From Bostrychus sinensis (lineage: Eukaryota; Chordata; Actinopteri; Gobiiformes; Eleotridae): a stretch of DNA of 64,000 bases. This document shows, in pieces, positions 10,432 to 22,160 of the stretch. The DNA is taken from the NCBI GenBank assembly GCA_020698575.1, contig CM036252.1, forward strand, positions 4,052,672-4,116,671, read 5' to 3'. The notes below the pieces were generated by a model. That model saw nothing but the letters and a program-made list of their open reading frames with translations. It was not told the DNA's origin and made no database searches. How positions within the stretch are numbered: position 1 is the first letter of the stretch; every line of letters starts with the position of its first letter. The position numbers and the translations under genes are program-made.

Positions 10432-12640
10432 TTATAATCTTGCTGCTGCATTTTGAACAAGCTGAAAAATGTTTTAAAGAGCTTTTAAAGAGAGAGTTAC
10501 AGTAATACAACCCAGATTTAACAAATGCATGGATGAGGTTTTCAGAGCATCTCTCAAGTTTTTGGGGCCTAGTATAATGACTTCTGTTTTTTCTGGGTTT
10601 AGGAGGAGATAATTAATTGTCTTCCAGGTCTTTATGTCTCTCACACAGGCGCTAAGTTTCTCAACGTGGTCGTCTGATCAGATTTTATTGATAAATACTG
10701 TGTATCATCAGCGTAACAGTGAAAATTAATGCCATGTTTTCTGATTATGTTTCCTAAAGGCAGCATGTAAAGCATGAACAGAATCAGTCCAAGTACTGAG
10801 CCTTGTGGCACTCCATAGCTAACTTTACTGCACTGTGAGGAATGTTCATTTACACTGACAAACTGGTACCTGTCTGATAAGTATGATTTAAACCAGCAGA
10901 GGGCACTCCTCTGACCCCTATGTCACAGTCTAATCTCTGGAGTAAGATGCTGTGGTCAATGGTGTCAAAGGCTGCACTGAGATCTAACAGAACTAGGATT
11001 GAGACCAGTCCATTGTCTGAACTTAATAACAAGTCATTTGTGACTCTAACTAATGCAGTTTCTGTGCTATGGTGGGGTCTAAACCCTGACTGAAAAGCTT
11101 CAAATAAGCTATTGTCCTGTAGGTGGCGACATAACTGTTTAACTACAACTCTTTCTAGGATTTTTGAAATAAAAGGGAGATTTGATATTGGTCTATAGTT
11201 GGCTAAAATGTCAGGATCTAGACTGTTTTTTTTTTTTTTTTTTTCAGAAGTGGTTTAATGTTTAATGGTGTTTATTATATTCAGTACAGGTTGATTAATT
11301 AGGGAAGAGTTTCTTTAAAAAGTTTGGTAGGAATTGTGTCTAAAAAAACAAGTTGAAGTTTTGGAGGACGTAATGACTACAGCGATGAAGCAGTCTAACG
11401 TTACAGATGGTTTTATAGTGGCCTCCATTTTTACAACTTTAGCTGTGAGCTGATTGTAGGGAGAATTTTATTTAATTTGTCTCTGTTACTTGTGATTTGT
11501 TTTAAAAAAATATAATACAATTTTGACAGCTGAGAGTAACAGGGATACAGGGTTCTACTGAGCTGTGACTGGTGGTCAGCCTGGCTACAGCGCTGAACAC
11601 AAACCTAGGCTTGTTCTTGCTTTCTTACATTAAAGTTGAATAGTATCTGGTTTTGGCCTCACTCAAAGATTTTTTATAATTTAAAAGCACTATATTTCCA
11701 GGCATTCAGAGACTGCTCTGAGCTGGAGTGACGCCATAGCCTTTCTAATTTACAGGTTGCTTGTTTAAGGGAACGTGTTTCAGCGTTAAACCATGGTGCT
11801 ACTCGGATTCTGCCTAACAACCTTTTGTTTTAATGGAGCTACATTGTCTAGAGCTGTCTTTAAAGACTGCATGGCGCTTCTCAACAAACCAATCACTTTT
11901 ACTGGGACTCGAGCTATGGGAGCTGATCTCAACAAACTCACTCAACATTGTACTAAATATTGGCTTTATTATGTGTTTAAACTCTGACACAGATTGGTCA
12001 GATAATGTTCTTCTAATCTGGGTTTTGTTCATTGGAACAGTAAAGTCTTTGAGTATAAACTGAAAGGTAAATAGAAAGTGATCTGAGAGTATAGGGTTAT
12101 GAGGAAGGACAGTGAGCTCACTAATCTCTATACCAGAGGTTAAAACAAGGTCCAGGCTGTGACAATGACTGGGTTCATTTATGTTTTGAGTGAAACCTAC
12201 GCTGTCTAATAAGTCTGCAAATGCATTTCCTAGACAGTCGCTGCTGTCATCAACATGAATATTAAAGTCCCCTACTATTACAATCTTATCCCAGTCTAAC
12301 ACTATACTGGATAGAAAATCAAAGAACATTCAGTATAGGGACCAGGAGGCCGGTAGATGATTATAAACATAACTGGTTTTTGATTCTTCCAGTTTGGGTG
12401 ATTTATAGTCAGTATGATTCTTTCAAAGGGATTATATGTGTGTTTAGATTTGGGGCTAAGAAGTAAACTAGACTGCGATATTACTGCCACTCCTCCACCT
12501 CCGCCTGTGCTCCTCGCTGTCTGAAAGTTTACATGACTTGGGGGAGTAGCTTCATTAGGCTTCACATAATCATCCTGTTGTAGCCAGGTTTCTGTTAAGG
12601 CCAGTAGGTTAAGCATGTTTAAACATGTTTACATCATACT
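10432..12640 (-). mobile_element. L2-like LINE relic, endonuclease plus reverse transcriptase
   Basis: Read on the minus strand from about 12616, an APE-type endonuclease begins with LALTETWLQ. It continues with GGGGGVAVI, YRPPGPY, VGDFNIHVD and SDHFL, covering the catalytic Glu, Asp and His positions. After a non-coding-looking linker, reverse transcriptase motifs follow. These are LDLSAAFDTIDH near 10990, YGVPQGSVLG near 10810 and a YADD box near 10710. The relic ends with the start of the QNAAAR segment at 10440-10465. Frames are broken in many places and there is no proper 3' tail, so the element is dead. Confidence 0.85.
11226..11244. repeat. Poly(T) run
   Basis: Uninterrupted T run within the LINE relic. 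Confidence 0.9.
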
Positions 12641-13598
12641 GTATCTTGGGACATATCTATGAAATATAAAAATATATACTGCTCATAGCACCTTTAAAGG
12701 TTCTCTTTGACTCTGATGCACTGGGTCCAAACCAAACTAAGTTAACTGTGTATTACTTTCATCCCCAAACAAACTCTAATCCTGTACAAAGTTGTGTAAT
12801 GTTCCCAAAGTTGTTGTGAACAGGTGGGTGACGCAGTGTTTACATCAGGTTAAAGTTTGTCAAAGTCATACACTGTTGATGTTTTCCTGGCTCTGAACTT
12901 GTTTGTTTGAAGCGGTGGCAGTTGTTGCATCAGGTGTCGCTCGTTAGTGTTCACACCTGGATCACAGCTTTTGGTTACTATGACGACCCTGAGGCCCCGG
13001 TGCCGCAGCTGAGAAAACAATACACGTACACAGGCAGTCATTAGCTTCCATTAATGGGACATACGCTGCCACTCCGTCATGGGACAAATTACAGGTGTGA
13101 ACAGTGGGACGGCCTAATGACAAACACTGTGACCTGAAGTAAACTTTGACTTTTCACTCACTTCACTTCCTTCAAAACACCAAAACTTTAAGCCATATCA
13201 ACTTTAGCAACAACTGACAGAGTCCTAACTTGTTTAGGACTGTTGCTGTTTACCCAAAACTAAATGACAGTGATATATGATTTTCAACATTAAATTGGTC
13301 AAAACTAATGAACACCTTCTGTTAACCAAAGACTAGCATTAGTATATTTTAACAGTCAAACCCAGACACAGGAAGTTGTACAGTATTAAAAAACTGTGAC
13401 GGTAATGGGAAAATTCATCATTTATAAAATCATTTATAACAGATGCAAACATGGTGGGGTAAAATGAAAGTGAAATAAAGGAGCTATATTATGCTTTTAT
13501 TTGTATTTTTAAACCATTCTTGGTCACCTCTAGAACAGCACTGCACATTTTACAATCTTTAAAAACATTATCTGACTAAAAGAGAAAGTTTAAAAGGT
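12641..13598. other. No gene recognised
   Basis: AT-rich sequence without protein-like frames or clear repeat ends. Nothing further seen. Confidence 0.4.
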
Positions 13599-14950
13599 AC
13601 ACTGTAAAAATAATTCTGGCAGCTGGGGTTACCAGAAAAATTCTGTAAAAAATACAACTGCACTGTAAAGTACGTTACTGAAAAAAAAAAGTAAATTAAT
13701 TTACAGTGAAAGAAATCACAGCTGAATCACATTTAAAACTTGTACAGTCAACAACACTTTTATGTTAATTTAGCGTGACTGTGTTGTATTTAAATCAACT
13801 TTTTTATCTGTAAATTTTACAAAGATTAAATGCCAACCCAGTCTCACAGCAAAATGTAAAATAGATGTTGGTCCACATTGCAAAATGTGGACGTTTTACA
13901 ATTTGAGCTCTCAAATTGTGACAGTTTTACCTAATATATGTCCCATTCATTTCTACTGGAGTCACGTGACTTCAGAGTTTCTCCGTTGTTAGGGAAGAGA
14001 ATGGCCACTTTTGCTAATTTTTTTTTAGATAAAATGCAACATTACCTATTAGCCTATTTTGGGACTTAAAACCCTATTTTACAACATTTCTAGTGAGAAA
14101 TATGTCTTAATTTCAAATTTTTCAAGTATTAAAATTACACTGAGCTTTCATTTATGAGTTTGAACGATGACTTCTTTCCCGTCAGTGTCAAATTGTTAAG
14201 TAGTCATGTTTTTAATTGACTGCGTTCTTGTTGCCATAGCAACACTGCATATGTGAATTGCTTTTTGGCATCAAAACCACATCCAATAATATACATACCA
14301 TAATAATATCTGTTTTCTTTTGGCCAATTCAGGTGACCTATTTAAACACAATCACATATTTCATATTTAGGTAAATTAATTTAAAAACATCCAGGTATTG
14401 ACAACAAAGAGAACAATTTTCAGTGCCCTCTAGTGTTACTTTGTTTGCCGGTCCAAATCCCAACAAAATGTGTAATAGATACATTGTGTCACATGGTAAA
14501 ATATATACATTTTACAATTTAAGGTCTTGTTTTGGTGGTTGCTGTTACCAGGGCTGGCTCTAGGGTTTTAGTGGCCCTAAACAAGATTTTGCCTGTGGCC
14601 CCTTAATTACTGCAAGCACAAACCCCAAATAACCCTCACACTGACAAACATGTAATAGGATAATTACTGAACCCCATCTGAGCCAGGTCTACATTGGCAA
14701 AAGAACACCATTAAAAGTGCAGTTATATTTGTGTTGCTTCCTGATCTCTGCCCCTGTTGTATCAAAGCAGATGATGTTTTTGTAGGGACAATATAAACCT
14801 GAGGGTCTGAGGGTTCTCCCCCAGGAAATTTTGAACAAAACAGATGCAGTTTCCTGTATTCTGGTGTATATTAAATTATAAAAAATATTGTCAGCTCCTA
14901 CTACATTTTTGTAAAGAATGATGTAGTTTTACTTCTCTCCAAAATTCAAG
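13599..14950. repeat. Cluster of MITE-like repeats
   Basis: The stretch opens with TACACTGTAAAAA, a common terminal motif of fish MITEs. Near 13840-13930 and 14450-14520 come related phrases built on AAAATGTAAAATAGAT. At about 14550 it carries CAGGGCTGGCTCTAG, a hAT-style terminus. I could not find matching partners to close any single element. Confidence 0.4.
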
Positions 14951-15151
14951 TACATAAGTGCAGAGTTTCAGCTTCAGAGGTGCTCAGCCCCTGAGCTGGG
15001 GAAGATCCCTGAACAAAACTACTTCCTGCTTCTGTACAGAGCAGACGTGTCTTCTCACTGCTTCCGCTCTGTCTAGTTCTTGCTCCTTTTATTGTTTTGT
15101 CACACTTTTCTTTTTGAACCCCTGCTTTGCAGTGCTCCTGAAAATACTCAA

Positions 15152-15575
15152 ATGGAATTGATTAACTGGTCACTCAGCGCTATTGACAAGATTTTACTCC
15201 TTAAGAAAGGTGCACCGGGGGAACCTGCCTGCCCGGACGGGACTTTCACTGCAGGTGACGCCTGGAACAGCTGGCAGGTCGTGTGCCTGGAAGCCCTGTC
15301 CGTGGAGGATGTGGATTTATTCATATTTGGAATTTTTGATAGCGGGGTTTTTATTCCTCGGCCCTGGGACTGCCCTGACCTCTCGGAAGATTTGTAAGAC
15401 AGCTGCCAGCAAATTCACCCAGCCACTGTCTGTAGAAATTAAAGGGTGCTTTGGGGATGTGAGTGACCGACTCAAAGTATTCCATCAGAGAGGGGCACAG
15501 ACTGAGGCCGTGACATCTCAGCCCGGACTGTGGAGGCGACTGGACACCATCGGAAATGTCAAAGTCACTCCATGA
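15152..15575 (+). pseudogene. Unidentified coding relic with one frameshift
   Basis: I do not recognise this protein. An ATG at 15152 opens MELINWSLSAIDKIL, a Gly/Pro/Cys-rich patch (GAPGEPACPDGTF), then WNSWQVVCLEALSVEDVDLF, a hydrophobic FIFGIFDSGVFIP and CPDLSED, stopping at 15397. Another frame carries on without a gap from about 15385, with TQPLSVEIKGCFGDVSDRLK and WRRLDTIGNVKV, ending at 15575. The switch at 15385-15395 looks like a one-base indel. The whole would be about 140 residues with a possible coiled-coil tail. It has no second copy in the window. Upstream 15080-15150 is also open but hydrophobic. It may be a host exon, a domesticated element or an unrecognised viral or transposon ORF. 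Confidence 0.4.
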
Positions 15576-15929
15576 ACCGGATTGATGAATTATGATCCGG
15601 ACAAAATTAACCATAGATCAGCCTAAATGGATTAAAATATTGTTAACCCCCTTTCCCTCATTTGGGAGGTCGAATGGCTGAAACACCCGATGATTCTAGG
15701 GTCCACTACTGACGAGGTGTCCCTTAGAAATTTTTCCCACCATCCACAGCTGGGTTTGCCTGGCTCCACGGCTCATTTGTGCCCCCTCATCTGATACTAA
15801 TAAGAGACCCCAAACTGCCCCCCACCCCCACCCCATGGCCTGATTGCCTCAATTTCCCACCAATGAATAACTGGATAACATTCACTATCATGACTGTGGT
15901 AGTTGTGAGTAAGGATTGTAGCTACTTTA
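15576..15929. other. No gene recognised
   Basis: Moderate-GC sequence following the relic at 15152-15575. A short hydrophobic frame around 15860-15930 and a GTGAGTAAG donor-like string at 15905 are present, but neither is enough to call an exon. Confidence 0.3.
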
Positions 15930-16118
15930 ATGTAAAACAAGATAGAATTTCAGAAACTAACTAACAAAAACATTCATATGTTGTAATTCAGTATTTGGAT
16001 AAGTAATGTTAGCTGGCATGAGAGCTGCAGTAAACTATGACCATAAAAAATGCACAGTACTACAGACATTGAGCAGCAGGTGCTGTCTGAGGCCTTCAAA
16101 GAATCAGCCACAGATTTG

Positions 16119-16126
16119 TATTTAAA
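16119..16126 (+). promoter_or_regulatory. TATA-like box upstream of TAAR B
   Basis: TATTTAAA, 271 bp before the ATG, inside the phrase CAGATTTGTATTTAAAATGG. It is kept at the same place before genes A (43453) and C (55779). A 5' untranslated region of about 240 bp would follow. This is inference from position only. Confidence 0.35.
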
Positions 16127-16396
16127 ATGGGTGCACTCTTTTTGGTTTAGGAAATTTTTTCAGCCAAAAAATAGAAAGATAAGATTTCATTACTGAGTGA
16201 ACTTCTTCAAAGTTATTCAAAAGTGCTGAGTCATTGATTTGATATCCAAAGTGAAGTTGCTGGAGTTGTTTTGGCTCATGATGCAAGTGGCTTGGGAGGT
16301 CCAGTGTCCATCTGGGAGCAGGCGGCGGTGGAGGGAGACGAGAGATAAAGCGTCTGGATGAAGTCACTTCTTCCCCTCCCGTCTCCTTCCTCCAAC

Positions 16397-17449
16397 ATGA
16401 GCAGTGTGCAACAGTACCAGCAGTGCTACCCAGAACTGGGCAATCTGTCCTGCTTCATGTCGATCCCCAATCAGAGCATCTACATCTATCTGACCACACT
16501 TTTTACCTTCACCATCTGCACCGGCATCCTCAACCTTATGCTCATCATCGCTATCTCGCATTTCAGGCAAGTCACAAGCGGTCACGTCAGGTTTACTGTA
16601 ATGCATTTACTCGTTTTGTTTCTTTTTTCAGGCAGCTGCACTCCTCTGTCAACTTCATCCTCCTCAACCTGGCTGTCTCAGACTTCCTGGTGTGCTGGGT
16701 GGTGATCCCAGTCATAGGTTCCTTCCCGTACACTTGCTGGCAAGTTGGCGACATCATGTGCACTCTTTTTAGTGTTTCTGTCTACACGCTGATGTCTGTA
16801 TCAGTCGGAGACATGGTCCTGATCTCCATAGACCGCTATGTAGCCATTTGTGCACCCCATGCACTACTCCACCCGAATGAGCCGGAGATCTGTTAGCATC
16901 GCTCTGATCACAACCTGGATCTTCTCCATCCTGGGCGGCATTGGCTATTACCACAAAAATGTCATTAATCCGGAGGGGTATAAGTGGTGTGAAGGGGAAT
17001 GCTATACGTTGGTGCCTGATATTGCAGCTTACTTTGACCTAGTGGTGAACTTCTGTGGCTCTGTTTTCCTCATAATGATACTGTACTTGCGAGTTTTCTT
17101 TGTGGCAGTGTCGCAGGCCCGTGCCATGCGTTCTCACGTTGCAGCCACCACACAGCAGCCGGCGGTGAACTCCAGGAAATCAGAGCTGAAAGCAGCGCGG
17201 AATCTGGGCTTTGTTGTGTTACTCTTTCTCACCTGCTACATTCCACCCTACGTGGCCTATCTGGGAAAAAATATGAACTATTTTTTTTACCTCTTCCTGC
17301 ATATGTTGATGTATCTGAACTCAGGTTTTAACCCCATACTCTATGCGCTCCAGTATCCCTGGTTTAGGAGAGCTGTGAAGCAGATAGTGACGTTTAGGAT
17401 TTTGCAAAGTGGTTCACGTGATGCAAATGTGCTTTGTGTTAATAGATGA
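16397..17449 (+). pseudogene. TAAR B, complete but with one frameshift
   Basis: This is a two-exon receptor like A and C. Exon 1 (16397-16570) holds the N-terminus with CYPELGNLSC and TM1, and exon 2 starts near 16636. The frame is open through TM2, TM3 and DRYVAIC. One extra C at 16853 (TGTGCACCCC against TGCGACCCC in A and C) then shifts it. From 16854 to the stop at 17449 the other frame carries the remaining domains intact, with LGFVVL in TM6 and NPILY and PWF in TM7. Position 3.32 is Val, 5.42 is Asp, and the TM5 proline 5.50 is Ser (FCGSVF), unlike A, C and D. It is probably a young pseudogene; an assembly error in the short C run is the main alternative. Confidence 0.85.
16567..16631 (+). 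other. 65-bp TAAR intron (B)
   Basis: Read as GC-AG the intron is 16567-16631 (donor CAG|GCAAGT, acceptor TTTTTTCAG). Read as GT-AG it is 16571-16635. Both are 65 bp and give the same protein across the junction (F-R-Q-L). Confidence 0.75.
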
Positions 17450-17859
17450 AAAAGCATGTTACTGATGCATGTGCAATGAATTTGAAATAGCACTTTACCC
17501 ATTTAATATGTTATGTGTAATCACTGAGGCATAGGGTTGAGAACCAAAAAGGCGCAAGTGACATTCTGGGCAATTCTGAGATTTACATTGAAATGAATGC
17601 TGTTGTTTTTACTGCCTAAAGATCACAATAACAACAATTGACTATTTTAGAGCATAGGATTCAGACAGTGTCATGAATGGATATAAATGCTATAGGCTAC
17701 TGTTATGTCATATGGAAAAAGGCAGAAAATGCTTGAGATCAAAAAGGCAAATGTAAATCTTATTACAATTGTAAAAAAAAATCGAGGGCAGTGATTCTCA
17801 AGCTCTGGTAGAGGATCCACTGGTGGTACTCGGGAGTCTTTTGCAGTTCAGAAGCTGCT

Positions 17860-18285
17860 TTAGTTTGATTTAGAGCCTTTTTTATTCCTGTTTTATTCCT
17901 GTGCTGGTTGGGGCTTAAATTTGAATGTGAAGACCACTGCTTAGTCCTGGTTTAGGCCCAGTTTAGTCCTGGTTTTAGACTTAGACTACTTCTGGTTCAG
18001 TTCTAGGTTTGTCCTGACTTTACCCTGATTATGCGCTGGCTTCAACCTTGTTTAGTCCTGGCTTGGACCTGGATTCGTTTCAGTTAAATCCAGCTTAAGT
18101 CCTTGCCTTATATACTGATTTATACAAATTTCTGGCTTACATTTGATTTAATTATGGATTAGCTCTGGTTTAGTCTGGTTTTAGTCCTTGTTTAATTCTT
18201 TCTAGATTTGGTTTAGTCCCAGTACAGTCCAGTTTAAGTCCTTGTTTAGTCCTGATTTAGTCCTGGTTTAGTTCCAGTTAAAATT
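17860..18285. repeat. 12-bp minisatellite, block B
   Basis: TTTAGTCCTGGT-type units (reverse complement of the block D array) with heavy decay, between the receptor and the conserved 170-bp segment. Confidence 0.85.
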
Positions 18286-18334
18286 TGACAAAATATCAGT
18301 ACTGTGCCATTTTTTCTTCTCCTGTAAATGTCAC

Positions 18335-18530
18335 TTACACCCTTTGGTTCTCAGTGTACAAAAAAAGATGTATGTGTGTATCTGCTGTACATTGACATGG
18401 TTTATTTAGCAACTGAAACAACAGAACTAACAGAAAAGTACACACAACTGCATCTAGTGCTCCCTGAGGCCGCACCACGAAACACCAACCTGTGTGAAAA
18501 CCACCTAATTGTAGCTCTTCATTGTACACA
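18335..18530 (-). repeat. Conserved 170-bp segment, block B
   Basis: Minus-strand copy of the segment at 6721. It keeps an open frame of 64 codons with a GTG first codon, so it is treated as a repeat and not as a gene. Confidence 0.6.
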
Positions 18531-19415
18531 CTGCTATTCTCTCTCAGCTATGAATGTAAATTGAATTTTCCAGAGTTAATAAATATCACATAACACTTTT
18601 GAAATGAAAATCTGTTTTTCACCAACAGAAAAGGCTCCCCCTGTGTGTACACCGCCCATGTGGGAGTCAAAGATACCAAACCCAGTATTAGAGCATGGGA
18701 ACAATTAGTCTACACAAAAGCACTTTTATCACCACAGGGGAGTTTTTTATGTGGAAAAATATAATTAATATTTATGAAAAGGTTATTGGTTATACAAAGG
18801 TTATTAGTTTTATTAATACATTTATTGATGAATAACATAAAGCAATGTATGAAGTCTTTAGTGAGTATTTCTATAACCTTATTCATAGCAATTTACTGTC
18901 CATGAATGTGAAAATAATATTCTATATATTATAAATAAAATGTATTTTGTCTCTAAATGTGTTGGACTGTTTATTTCACATATGCAAAAAAAATAGTGTA
19001 AGGTTAAATAATAGACGATAAATACAGGTCTAAATAAATACAAAACCATAATATATAGAAGTTAAATGGAAATATTAAACTTCTTTTCCTCTTATTTGTA
19101 TAATATACAATAAAGACTTAAATTAATAAATTGAATTTAATGTACAAAGGAGCTATTTTATCATCAGACATAAATTATTAACAAATAGCAATAAAGTAAA
19201 TTTTTTCCTTTATTTTCTTCCATTTATTCCCATCAGTGGTCACAGGTACTGGAGCCTATCCCAGTAACTATGGGCCTGGTATTTTTATTGGTATTGTGAG
19301 ATAGGGATATCACAGAAGATACCAACTCCAGCCACAAGAGGTCAGCCAAGGAACAAAAGATTAGTTTTAGTGGATTCTTTACCATTTCCAGATATATGGA
19401 GCATTTACCCATGAA

Positions 19416-19787
19416 CCAGGACTTCCACACTCTGACTGTCCCCGGTGTCAGGACAGAGAGCGGAAAAATGTCTTTTCAGTATCGTGCTCCTACAGACTGG
19501 AACGATTTACAGAGGACCTTAAAACTACAAAATCTTGTCCCTTTGGATCATTTTGAGTCTATTTTGAAAGACCTGGAGATGCAATCACTAACCTGCCACT
19601 GCTTTTAAATGTGTCTTTTTATCTCATTGTTTTTGATTCTTATTTCTCTTTTATTGTATTTTTTATGCAGTGTGGGTTGTGTTGTTGATGCCTCTTGGCC
19701 AGGACTCCCTTGAAAAAGAGATCTTTGAATCTCAATGGGACTTTCCTGGTTAAAGAATAGTTAAATAAAAAAAATTAAAAAAAACTA
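19416..19787 (+). mobile_element. L2-like LINE 3' end
   Basis: The plus strand gives a reverse transcriptase tail. It reads VPGVRTESGKMSFQYRAPTDWN, then LVPLDHFESILKDLE and a stop. The 3' untranslated part follows, with TTGGCCAGGACTCCC and CTCAATGGGACTTTCCTGG, and a TTAAATAA-type tail. It splits the block B flank between CATGAAC and CTACAAG, which are adjacent in the other blocks. Confidence 0.8.
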
Positions 19788-20379
19788 CAAGATCCCTGAT
19801 TTGACTCCAGGTCTGTGCACTATATGCTTGCAAGATAGGGCCAACACCTTGCCATACTGTAGGTCTCCACAGAAGTACAACAACAAAACAACCTCTTTTA
19901 ATGCTTTTTTTATGCATTGTGGGTCACTGTGTGATTTCTTATCTGAAAGACATAGTTCACACACTAAAGCCAAACTTAAAGGGCTTATATGAAGTCCCTT
20001 GTATAGTGAGAGTTATGTATAATCCCATTAAAAAGCCCTGCTCTGGTGGTTATGTCTTTATTAAGTTGGCCTGAGAGCAGCAGTTTGTTTTTGCGATGCT
20101 CTCTGTCACTCAGCTGTGCGATTTTCATAGGCGTAGTTTGAAATTTGCTTGAGGGGGTAAAATTTATTTAACCACCAACTACTACACAGTAAAACTTTTC
20201 CAACAGTTGTGATCAGGGTTGTTTTTTTTTTTGTTTTTTTTTTTTTTAACAGGTACATTTCTGACCTTGTCTGACTTTTAAGGACCCAAATTTTGATGAC
20301 TCCCAATTGTCATTAAGTTTCCCATTCAGAAAAGGAACCTTTCTGACCTTGTCATGTGACAAATTGGAACAATGTTGCC

Positions 20380-20640
20380 TCAAGGTTCTTTTTTTCACAG
20401 AAAAAAAGCAGTCCCCACCTTCTCAAAAGCCTCCTCCATCCTCCTACAGCCTTCCTGAAGCCTCCTCCACCCTCTCTGCCCTCCCCAAACACCTCTCTAC
20501 CCCCTTTTACCCTCTCTGCCCTCCCCAGACCCTCCTCCAACCTCATACGCCCTCAGACAGTCCCTGTCCTCCACAAAGCTTTCTCTATACTCGAACATGC
20601 TCCTACATCCTCCTACACCCTCCTCCACCCTTTCCAGATG
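20380..20640. repeat. CT-rich minisatellite (pyrimidine strand)
   Basis: Irregular repeats of CCTCCACCCTCC-like units on the plus strand. Together with the purine-rich array at 20845-21430 and a shared flanking phrase in opposite orientation, it forms an imperfect inverted pair. Confidence 0.8.
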
Positions 20641-20844
20641 TAAAAAAAAAACTTTTTTTTTGTAATGATAAATGGGTACCCTGAGCTCCCATTTTAAGGT
20701 TTTCCAACTGTCAGATTTGGAGACTAGGGAATAGTTCCCTGTTAAAAAAATAAATAAATAAAAAAAAAAAAGAAAAGACAATTAGAAACCCTTAAAATGG
20801 GGAGCTCAGGGTTCCTTTGTTAAAAGGAAACATGTCTGACATTT

Positions 20845-21430
20845 GGGAAAGGGTGGAGGAGGGTGGAGGAGGGTGGAGGCCCTGGGGAGGGTGGAGATGT
20901 GTGCAAGAGGCTCTGGGGAGGGTGGAGGAGGCTCTGTGGAGGGTGGAAGGTAGAGAAGGGTGGAGGAGGGTGGAGGTAGGTGTGAGATGCTCTGAGGAGG
21001 GAGGAGAAAGATGGAGGAGGCTTGGTGGAGAGTGGAGAAGGGTCTAAGAGGTTGGTGGAGAAAGGTGGAGATTGGCGGAGGAGGGTGGAGAAGGGTGGAG
21101 GAAGGGGTAAGATGCTCTGGGGAGAGTGGAGGAGGAGGGTGGAGAAGGGTGTAGGATAGATGAGGAGGGTGTAGGAGGGTGGAGGAAGGGGGTGGAGGAG
21201 GGTCTGTGAAGGGCGGAGGAAGGTGTAAGAGGCTCTGGGGAGGGTGGAGAAAGGTGGTGGAGGGTGGAAAAGGGTGGAGGAGGCTCTGTGGAGGGTATAG
21301 GGTGGAGGAGGGTGTAGTAGACTCTCGGGAGGGCAGGGATCGCAGGAGGAGTGTTGAAGTGTGAAGAGGGTGGAGGTGGCTGCTGGAGAGGTGGAGGAGG
21401 GTGTAGCAGGGTGGAGGAGGCTCTTGGGAA
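20845..21430. repeat. GA-rich minisatellite (purine strand)
   Basis: About 590 bp of GGTGGAGGAGG-like units, almost pure purine. The flanking phrase CTGAGCTCCCCATTTTAA appears at about 20680 and 21465 on the plus strand and at about 20795 on the minus strand, so the arrays move with a common repeat. The long open frames here are low-complexity artefacts. Confidence 0.85.
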
Positions 21431-21499
21431 GATGGGGACTGTTTTATTGTCAAAGACAAATGGGAACCCTGAGCTCCCCATTTTAAGAGTTTCCAAAGA

Positions 21500-22160
21500 T
21501 CATATTTTGAGACTACAGTACTGTTCCCTTTTTTTTTAAATTACATTTGGGTTCCAGGAAACAGGGGTGATCAGGGTTCCCATTTATCACAGGGACAGAG
21601 AGTCACCATGCGGTGAGTCACTATGTCGGTGGCCTAATGACAAATGGGAACCCACCCTGGAACCCATTTGTCACCTGCGAATGGAGTCACTTTTCGGGTG
21701 ACAAATGGGAACCTGACCGCCCCGTGTCCTGGAACCCAAATGTCATTTTTGGCATTGGCAGATTTTCAACCAAGGAAACTTAGATAAAAGCTACATTTAA
21801 GTATAAAGCCAATTTAGTCCAGAAAACAATAATTTCACAATAGACACTGCTCTACCATGCCAAATTGTCAATATGTCAAAAATTACCCCAAAACACCTCA
21901 AATAGCCAAAGCAGAATTCTAGGTGATGCTGTTTCTGGTGCTTTTAGGGGTGTGGGGGACCACAAGAGAGGGGTGTGGTGCCAATTTTGTACCCAAAGGA
22001 CACATTTTGGCTAATATACAAACCTTTATATATGTGACAATTGGGTATCAAATCCCATTCATTTTCCCTAAAAATTTTTATTTTTTATTTTCATCTACCT
22101 TGTTCAAAATGTATTCATTCAGGGTAAATCAAGTCGCACAATTAGTCTGAATACAAATTA
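21500..22160. other. Short inverted repeats, no gene
   Basis: The phrase TGACAAATGGGAACC recurs in both orientations between 21560 and 21740 (for example at 21630 and 21695, and inverted at 21570 and 21655). They look like termini of small elements or a mini-palindrome cluster. The rest is AT-rich with no gene seen. Confidence 0.45.

Larger units (their letters stand above)
15930..20190 (+). repeat. Paralogous TAAR block B
   Basis: Plus-oriented copy of the TAAR block. The upstream flank starts at the TTTAATGTAAAACAAGAT phrase also seen before genes A and C. The receptor lies at 16397-17449, then the 12-bp array, then the long 3' flank to about 20190. An L2-like LINE tail at 19416-19787 interrupts the flank; blocks D, E, C and F read through that point. 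Confidence 0.8.

Noticed and set aside
16364..16606. Antisense frames opposite TAAR exon 1 (also 43555-43941 and 55893-56270)
   Set aside because: Mirror frames of the receptor exon and its flank with no independent features.
20356..21496. Long open frames of up to 217 codons in the minisatellite
   Set aside because: Low-complexity Pro/Ser/Leu or Gly/Glu/Arg strings caused by CT- or GA-rich repeats, open in several frames at once.
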